Assembly (NCBI GenBank): GCA_964426135.1
Contig: CAYRPN010000180.1
Span: 1-9,165, forward strand
Direction: 5' to 3'
DNA length: 9,165 nucleotides
From: CAYRPN01 sp964426135
Lineage (GTDB): Bacteria > Planctomycetota > Phycisphaerae > Phycisphaerales > Phycisphaeraceae
Position numbers and translations under genes: made by a program. Position 1 is the stretch's first letter; every line of letters starts with the position of its first letter. Under the pieces are notes generated by a model, which ran no database searches, was not told the DNA's origin, and worked only from the letters and a program-made list of their open reading frames with translations. Below, in pieces: positions 4,990 to 9,165 of this stretch.

Positions 4990-6573
4990 TCACTCATCCT
5001 TCGCGCCGCCCAGCGTCACGTTGATCTTGTACTTGTTCTGTAGATGAGCATGCGCCCGGCTGGCGTGGCCGCTCTTGGGATAGTCGCGGCAGACCTGTTG
5101 ATAAGTGCGGATGGCGTTTTCCTGTTTGCCCATTTCCTCGTACGTCTCGGCCATCGCGTAGCGGGCGCTGGCGGCGCTGTCGGCGTAGGCGGTGATGATC
5201 TGCCCGTAAAACTCCAGCGCCGGCTGCTGCTCCTTCAGCCGGCGGTGACACGACGCCATCGCGAAGAGGCACTGCGGATACTTGTCGCTGAGGCGGTAGC
5301 TGCCGATCGCCTCGCGCACCTTGCCCGACGCGTCAAGGCACTCGGCGATCTGCCAGCGCCAGTCGCCGGCATGGTCGCGGTCTTCCTTTTCCAAACCTTC
5401 ATAAATCGCGATGGCCTGGTCGAACTTGCGCTCCTCGCGCCACATGGAGGCAATCTTCGACTGGCCCGCGATGCGGTTCTGGAAGCGCTCGTAGGTGGCG
5501 CGAGCCAGGTCGCGTTTGCTCTGGCCGCGGTACCACTGGGCGAGATTCTCGAGCAGGCCGTCATCGACGCCGAAGAGCTTCTCCATCGTCTGGTAGGTCT
5601 TGAGCACATCCGCGGGCCGGCGGGCGCGGTCGTGCGTGGCGGCGATCCAGTAGTAGTAGGTCTTGCCGCGGGTCTTGGCGCTCTCGTCCTTCAGATCGGC
5701 GGGAATCTGCTTTTCGATCAGGGCGATCACCGTGTCCGCAAGCTTCACTCCTGTGGCTTTCTTCGCATCGTCGCCGGTCATCGTGCTGATGGGGCCAGCG
5801 GTGATTTCGTAGATGCGGTGCGTCAGGCGTGCGTCCTTGTAGCTGGTTTCCAGGGCCTTGACCGCGTCGTCATATTCGCCGCGGTAAAAGTGCAGGCGGG
5901 CGAGTTCCTCGGCGGACTCGACGCAGTGGTCGCCGTTCTCCGGCGTGCGCTTGGTGTCGAAGGCGAGATTCTTCAGCAGTTCCACCTCGCGCTTGTCGTC
6001 GTTCTCCTTCCGAGCCAGCCCGATCAGATCGCGCTTGCTGCGCACCGCCACGACGTGCTCGGGATACTTCTCGATGGTGAGGTTGTACGCCTTCTTCGCG
6101 TTGACCGCCTGGCCCATGTCGCGGTAGGTCTGGGCGATGAGGTAGGCGCTCTTGGTCGCTTCAGGTGAATCGGGCCAGTAGTCGATGACCGACTGGAAGC
6201 CGTCCTTGATGGCCGTGTTGAGCTTGCGGAGTTCGACCTGGCAGATGCTCCATCGCATCTGGGCATAAGACGCGCCTTCGCTGGACTCGTAGAGCTTGAG
6301 GAATTTCTCATATTCGGTGATGGCGATTTTCCACTCGCCCTTGCCGAAGTATTTGTCGGCTGCGTTGAGCTGATGGCGTTCGACCTCGCGCAGCTTGGCC
6401 CAGCGATCGAGAGACATCTCGTCGAATTTCTCGGGTTTAGCGGCGAGTGCGGCGGCGGCAAAGGAAAGGAGGAATGCGAAAGAGATTGCAAATTGAAAAT
6501 TGAAAATTGAGAATTGAAAATTGACGGAGCCACCTCCATGGTCCTGCCGTTGCTCGGTTGGACAATTTGCCAT
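4990..6573 (-). CDS. Exported TPR (tetratricopeptide repeat) protein
   Basis: This protein of about 527 aa has a hydrophobic export signal (residues about 24-45, ending FAAAALAA-KPEK) followed by helical TPR-type repeats. Clear units are AADKYFGKGEWKIAITEYEK (71-90), AYLIAQTYRDMGQAVNAKKA (133-152), a copy around 213-245 and a C-terminal pair around 460-510 (YAMAETYEEMGKQENAIRTY). TPRs are protein-binding scaffolds; the tandem layout resembles YbgF/BamD-like envelope proteins, but no catalytic residues or named orthologue are evident. The start is uncertain. ATG 6573 is the nearest in-frame ATG, yet it lies inside the site C repeat and gives an odd charged leader. ATG 6627 would overlap the DUF4159 gene. 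A strong GGAGGTGG at 6530-6537 has no in-frame start after it. ATG 6417 would lose the signal peptide. The gene lies 23 bp downstream of the DUF4159 stop and is probably cotranscribed with it. Confidence 0.85.
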   Translation of the reverse strand: MANCPTEQRQDHGGGSVNFQFSIFNFQFAISFAFLLSFAAAALAAKPEKFDEMSLDRWAKLREVERHQLNAADKYFGKGEWKIAITEYEKFLKLYESSEGASYAQMRWSICQVELRKLNTAIKDGFQSVIDYWPDSPEATKSAYLIAQTYRDMGQAVNAKKAYNLTIEKYPEHVVAVRSKRDLIGLARKENDDKREVELLKNLAFDTKRTPENGDHCVESAEELARLHFYRGEYDDAVKALETSYKDARLTHRIYEITAGPISTMTGDDAKKATGVKLADTVIALIEKQIPADLKDESAKTRGKTYYYWIAATHDRARRPADVLKTYQTMEKLFGVDDGLLENLAQWYRGQSKRDLARATYERFQNRIAGQSKIASMWREERKFDQAIAIYEGLEKEDRDHAGDWRWQIAECLDASGKVREAIGSYRLSDKYPQCLFAMASCHRRLKEQQPALEFYGQIITAYADSAASARYAMAETYEEMGKQENAIRTYQQVCRDYPKSGHASRAHAHLQNKYKINVTLGGAKDE

Positions 6574-6600
6574 TTGCAATTTGCAATTTTCAATTTTCAA
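6485..6600. repeat. Heptamer inverted repeat, site C (ATTGAAA/ATTGCAA units)
   Basis: The left arm (6485-6519) has five units: ATTGCAA, ATTGAAA, ATTGAAA, ATTGAGA, ATTGAAA, then a decayed ATTGACG. The right arm (6566-6600) has five inverted units: TTTGCCA, TTTGCAA, TTTGCAA, TTTTCAA, TTTTCAA. The loop is about 46 nt. The right arm contains the TGA stop of the DUF4159 gene (6597-6599). The left arm is read through in the TPR gene, where it encodes part of the hydrophobic signal region (NFQFSIFNFQFAI). Confidence 0.9.
6530..6537 (-). promoter_or_regulatory. Strong Shine-Dalgarno sequence with no in-frame start after it
   Basis: GGAGGTGG on the minus strand is a near-perfect anti-16S match, yet no ATG, GTG or TTG in the TPR frame follows at a usable distance; the sequence after it runs into the heptamer tract. 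It also overlaps an ATG (6539-6537) that is in another frame. It may be the remnant of the original ribosome binding site of the TPR gene, displaced from its start codon when the repeat formed. A chance match cannot be excluded. Confidence 0.4.
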
Positions 6601-8219
6601 TCTTTCTTTTCGCGTGATTCCAGCCATTTGTTGTACTCCGCGTGGGCGTAGAACATGACGTTGACGCCCAGGTGAAAGCAGGCCTCGTAGATTTCCTTGC
6701 GCACGCCGGCGTGGCCGTCGCTCCAGGCGTCGCCGATGTCGCCGGGGTGGTAGTACGCCAGCCAGCGCCCGTCCTTGTACCAGCCGTACGCCTCCTTGCC
6801 GCCGTGCGGCGCGACGTAGGGCAGGAACGGCAGCGTGAACGGGATGCGGTGAATGATGTCGTCGAGCGGCACCTTCACCGGATACACGCCCGTGCCCTCC
6901 AGCACTTTATCCATCATGCTGAAGAACTGAGCGTGGAATTGCGCGCTGCCGCCGTTGTCGGCGAAGATCATCCCGTGCTTGTCGAGCAGGTACTCGCGCA
7001 GGATTTCCGTTTCGCGCTTGCTGAGTTGGATCGACTGCTGGCCGGTCATGTAAACGAAAGGCGGGGACTTGCCGACGGGAAAGCGATTGAGTTCCTCGAT
7101 GGTGCGCGACTCGGTTTTCTCCGATACCTGGTGCCCGGTTTCGATGCCGTAGCGAAGAAGCAGGTTCAGATCAGCGCCGACGCCGAAGTCCTGATCCCAG
7201 TCGCCGCCTTTGTATTCGAGGCGGATGAATCGCACCTTGCCGCGGTTGGTGCCGCCGGAGAAGCCCGCGCCGGTTCCCTTGCCTTGCCCGATGACGTAGG
7301 CGTGCTTGGTGAGTTCCTGTAGGTTGAGCTTCACTTCCTCGATCGGCGGCGGATTGAAGACCACGGCGCTGAACGGATTGATCACGAACTTCTTGCGGAT
7401 CACCTTCTGAATCTTGACCACCTGCACCTTCGGCGCAACCTCGCCGCCGCCGGCGGGCATCTCGTACAGTTCCTGGCATCCGCCCAATTGATTGAACAGC
7501 CAGACAAGCAGGAAGAACACGAGCGTGTAAGTGAGGATCGTGCTGATGGACTGGTTGAGTTTCGGGCTGCGCCGGCCGTAGTACCAGGCTTCGAGATCGA
7601 TGGGATTCCAGTTGCGCTTGCCGGGCAGCGTCAGCGCGCCGGAAGGTTCTCCCTGGAACTGCAGGTGCGATTCAAGGTAGCGGTCGGCCTCCTGCTGCGG
7701 CGTGACGCTGGCGGGCGCGGGCAGGTTGGCCTCGCGCTGGCGCCTGTAGAACTGCGAGCCGCGCTCCACGCCATAGACCACCCACGCCAGGCCCGCGAGG
7801 AACGCCGCGACAGTGCCCACATTCGCGCAGGCAACGGCGAGGCTGCGACTGCCGACGAAATCGAACGCGAACACAAGCCAGTGCCAGACGGGAAAGAGCG
7901 CAAGCGTGGCGACGACCGCCAAGTGTTGCCGATCGTCCCGCAAGGTGCGCCGGCACCACGCCCCGGCGATCACCAGGGCCCCGGTGAACGCCAGCCAGCG
8001 CAGCACGTGCGATGCAAGCTGCACCCACGTTTCGCTGGGCAGCGCCATCTCGCTGAGGCGAGCGATGAACATCGTGTCCACGCACAGCCAGTCGACGAGA
8101 AAAATCAGCCAGACAATTGCGCCGATGGCGGTGGCGCGGTGCCAGCGATGCGACAGCCAGTGGCGGACGGCAGTGCGCCAGGCGGGAGGCACGAGTTTGG
8201 CGAGCAGAGGCACCGGCAT
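6597..8219 (-). CDS. Membrane-anchored DUF4159 domain protein
   Basis: This 540-aa protein has five predicted TM helices (residues about 29-47, 71-89, 100-121, 129-150 and 224-246), then a conserved soluble region. Residues 265-350 include KFVINPFSAVVFNPPPIEEV, a Gly-rich GQGKGTGAGFSGG (311-323) and KVRFIRLEYKGGDWD. Residues about 385-530 carry DUF4159 hallmarks: PFVYMTGQQSIQLSKRE, the LLDKHGMIFADNGG turn, DGRWLAYYHPGDIGDAW and the closing helix. DUF4159 is related to class-I glutamine-amidotransferase-like folds, but its reaction is not established and I see no Cys-His-Glu triad. The soluble part follows the last helix; its side of the membrane cannot be fixed from sequence. I chose ATG 8219; GTG 8228 would add three residues, and neither has a clear Shine-Dalgarno. 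The stop TGA is supplied by the site C repeat. The gene lies between the 163-aa gene (334-bp gap) and the TPR gene (23 bp). Confidence 0.92.
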   Translation of the reverse strand: MPVPLLAKLVPPAWRTAVRHWLSHRWHRATAIGAIVWLIFLVDWLCVDTMFIARLSEMALPSETWVQLASHVLRWLAFTGALVIAGAWCRRTLRDDRQHLAVVATLALFPVWHWLVFAFDFVGSRSLAVACANVGTVAAFLAGLAWVVYGVERGSQFYRRQREANLPAPASVTPQQEADRYLESHLQFQGEPSGALTLPGKRNWNPIDLEAWYYGRRSPKLNQSISTILTYTLVFFLLVWLFNQLGGCQELYEMPAGGGEVAPKVQVVKIQKVIRKKFVINPFSAVVFNPPPIEEVKLNLQELTKHAYVIGQGKGTGAGFSGGTNRGKVRFIRLEYKGGDWDQDFGVGADLNLLLRYGIETGHQVSEKTESRTIEELNRFPVGKSPPFVYMTGQQSIQLSKRETEILREYLLDKHGMIFADNGGSAQFHAQFFSMMDKVLEGTGVYPVKVPLDDIIHRIPFTLPFLPYVAPHGGKEAYGWYKDGRWLAYYHPGDIGDAWSDGHAGVRKEIYEACFHLGVNVMFYAHAEYNKWLESREKKD

Positions 8220-8421
8220 GTTGGTCACGATTGCACGATCACTGTCTCAGTCGAGGAACTGGCACAACTCCAAGTGGCCCCGCAATACCCCGGGTGGCCG
8301 GGGCTTAAGTCCGCGTAAGCCACGGAACGGAAGATCCCTCGTCTACTGTTCCGGGGCTTGCGCCGAGCCTTGAGCCCCGACTACCCAAGCGAAATCCCAG
8401 GCTCTTCGCACGAGCTTTTCC
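8220..8421. other. Spacer with small hairpins before the DUF4159 gene
   Basis: No gene is convincing here. On the + strand it holds stem GGCTTA/TAAGCC at 8302-8321 and stem CGGGGCT/AGCCCCG at 8352-8379 with a 14-nt loop. CGGAAC at 8323-8328 can pair with GTTCCG at 8348-8353. The three stems lie within about 80 nt and could form a compact structure in the leader of the DUF4159 transcript. Its promoter may also lie here, but I see no convincing -35/-10 pair on the minus strand. Confidence 0.45.
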
Positions 8422-8553
8422 GTTAGGAACGGGCCCGAAATAACTTCGCGAATTGGCGGTTCCCCATTTAGCCGGCGGGCTTGCCCGCCGAGGGCGTCTC
8501 GGCGGGCAAGCCCGCCGGCTAAATCGGGATCTCATTTCGGTCCCGTTCCTTAC
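8422..8553. repeat. Nested inverted repeat with perfect 27-bp palindrome
   Basis: The inner arms (8466-8492 and 8498-8524) are perfectly complementary over 27 bp, begin ATTTAGCCGGCGGG and are separated by a 5-nt loop. Outer arms at 8422-8441 and 8534-8553 match at 18 of 20 positions (core AGGAACGGG / CCCGTTCCT). The outer right arm ends at the base next to the stop codon of the 163-aa gene (8554-8556). The pieces between arms are unequal (24 and 9 nt). It has no T-tract after the stem, though so strong a hairpin just after a stop could still end transcription or protect mRNA 3' ends. I see no transposase, so any mobility would be in trans. Confidence 0.9.
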
Positions 8554-9045
8554 CTACTTGATGTCCTTAAATAGATCGTCACCCGTGTTGTCGAGCGGAT
8601 TCTTCTTCGGGTCGGCGGTCTTGGTTTCGTTGATGCCCAGTTTCTTAGCGACGTTGTCCTTGTCGCTTGTCGCCGGCTTCGCGCCGGCGTCCTTGGCGGC
8701 GGTCGTCGTGTCCGTCTTCGCCTTGTCGTCGGCAGTGGGGGTGCTTGCGGCCGGCGCGGGCGTGGCGACCGCAGGCTTGGCGGCGGCTTTGTCGGCCGGC
8801 TTGTCGCCGAACATCGCCGGCACCAGCGTCATCACCAGCAGCAGCACGATGGAGCCGGCGAAGGCGAGGGTTGTCGCCTGCACCAGGCCGCTCTGAGCAA
8901 TCACGCCGAGGACTTCTCGAGGGCTCTTGTCGCGCATCTGGGCGAGGAACTGCCGCATCTCGGCGGCCGTGGCGCCGCTGTGATGTTTCAGGCGGCTGAC
9001 CTGACCTGCGATGCCGGGGGAGCTGATTGGAGGTTGGTGGGGCAT
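8554..9045 (-). CDS. Single-pass membrane protein, function unknown
   Basis: This 163-aa protein has a short N-terminal region with an amphipathic-looking helix (EMRQFLAQMRDKSPREVLGVIA, residues 29-50), one hydrophobic TM segment (about 52-79, ending LVMTLVPAMFG) and an Ala/Lys/Thr/Pro-rich tail of about 85 residues ending LDNTGDDLFKDIK. The tail is probably disordered and the short acidic end may bind a partner. There is no signal cleavage site, so it is a membrane-anchored small protein. I recall similar short planctomycete proteins but cannot name a family. The start at 9045 (MPHQPP) is chosen because the frame upstream reads through a palindromic repeat and loses coding character; no strong Shine-Dalgarno precedes it. 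It heads the visible minus-strand block, 334 bp before the DUF4159 gene, and that gap with its hairpins suggests it may be transcribed separately. Confidence 0.8.
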   Translation of the reverse strand: MPHQPPISSPGIAGQVSRLKHHSGATAAEMRQFLAQMRDKSPREVLGVIAQSGLVQATTLAFAGSIVLLLVMTLVPAMFGDKPADKAAAKPAVATPAPAASTPTADDKAKTDTTTAAKDAGAKPATSDKDNVAKKLGINETKTADPKKNPLDNTGDDLFKDIK

Positions 9046-9146
9046 GGGTGGCTCGATGAGGCAGTTGGAGGAGGTCGGTGTCGTTGGTCGTTGTGGTTGG
9101 TCTTGTCGGCGGCTAAGGAGCCGTGCAGGATCAACATCGCATGTGG

Positions 9147-9165
9147 GACGACTTTCCAAGTCGTC
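9147..9165. repeat. Short perfect palindrome at the right edge
   Basis: GACGACTT and AAGTCGTC pair over 8 bp with a 3-nt loop (TCC). The pattern matches a palindrome I associate with planctomycete intergenic regions, though that is memory, not a search. It lies 100 bp upstream of the 163-aa gene start and may continue outside the window. Confidence 0.6.

Noticed and set aside
3919..5043. Long + strand open frame of 374 codons opposite the zinc-ribbon gene
   Set aside because: It mirrors the low-complexity Ala/Pro-rich gene on the other strand, has no ribosome binding site, and its end runs through the site B repeat. GC-rich codon bias makes such antisense frames common.
5044..6168. Long + strand open frame of 374 codons opposite the TPR gene
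   Set aside because: The minus strand encodes recognisable TPR repeats over the same bases, while this frame gives no recognisable domain.
7488..8318. Open + strand frame of 276 codons opposite the DUF4159 gene
   Set aside because: The minus frame has TM helices and a known domain; this one is rich in Arg, Gln, Glu and His without pattern and is a shadow.
8281..8400. Possible tRNA or tRNA-like fold
   Set aside because: There are several short stems, but no TTC-type T-loop, no proper acceptor stem and no anticodon arm in the right place.
8422..8553. Conventional intrinsic terminator for the 163-aa gene
   Set aside because: The stem is very strong but no T-tract follows on either strand, and the nested outer arms are not expected of a simple terminator. 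It is recorded as a repeat.
9046..9159. N-terminal extension of the 163-aa protein to 9159
   Set aside because: The added residues are Pro/Arg/Thr-rich, arise partly from the palindrome at 9147-9165 and show no domain character.

Overview
The window looks like a piece of a GC-rich Planctomycetota chromosome, possibly of the Phycisphaerae. The evidence is a PEP-CTERM protein with a short Arg-rich tail, a membrane-anchored DUF4159 protein, a planctomycete-style N-terminal zinc ribbon followed by a huge Pro/Ala/Glu-rich linker, start codons that mostly lack strong Shine-Dalgarno sites, and intergenic spacers filled with several kinds of inverted and 7-bp tandem repeats. The assignment rests on style and remembered families, not on a database match.

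Layout, left to right. Positions 1-333 are non-coding, with a nested inverted repeat and a candidate promoter. A PEP-CTERM exported protein lies on the + strand (334-1029) and ends in a textbook intrinsic terminator. Positions 1030-1548 are a non-coding spacer holding a chain of hairpins, a heptamer inverted repeat and a G-rich/C-rich pair. The rest is one co-directional block on the - strand. In transcription order it holds a 163-aa single-pass membrane protein (8554-9045), a 540-aa five-TM DUF4159 protein (6597-8219), a TPR protein of about 527 aa (4990-6573), a 548-aa zinc-ribbon/two-TM protein (3117-4763) and a 478-aa secreted protein with a Pro-rich hinge (1549-2985). The last gene converges on the PEP-CTERM gene.

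How the genes may work together. Four of the five minus-strand products carry a membrane anchor or a signal peptide, and three are scaffold-like (TPR, long disordered linker, Pro-rich hinge). A cell-envelope function is therefore the reasonable reading. DUF4159 has a class-I glutamine-amidotransferase-like fold and no established reaction that I can name. I do not assign a pathway.

The most unusual content is between the genes. At three separate sites (1268-1367, 4831-4981, 6485-6600), 7-bp tandem units ending in an A-run (or beginning with a T-run) form two inverted arms around a short loop. Each site uses its own heptamer, with two alternating variants. They resemble the short tandemly repeated repetitive (STRR) heptanucleotides described in cyanobacteria, but are arranged as inverted pairs. 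One of them supplies the stop codon of the DUF4159 gene and runs through the signal-peptide region of the TPR gene, where a change of one 7-bp unit would alter which ATG is in frame. Three further inverted repeats of other families lie at 33-118, 8422-8553 and 9147-9165. I see no tRNA, rRNA, CRISPR array, transposase or integrase.
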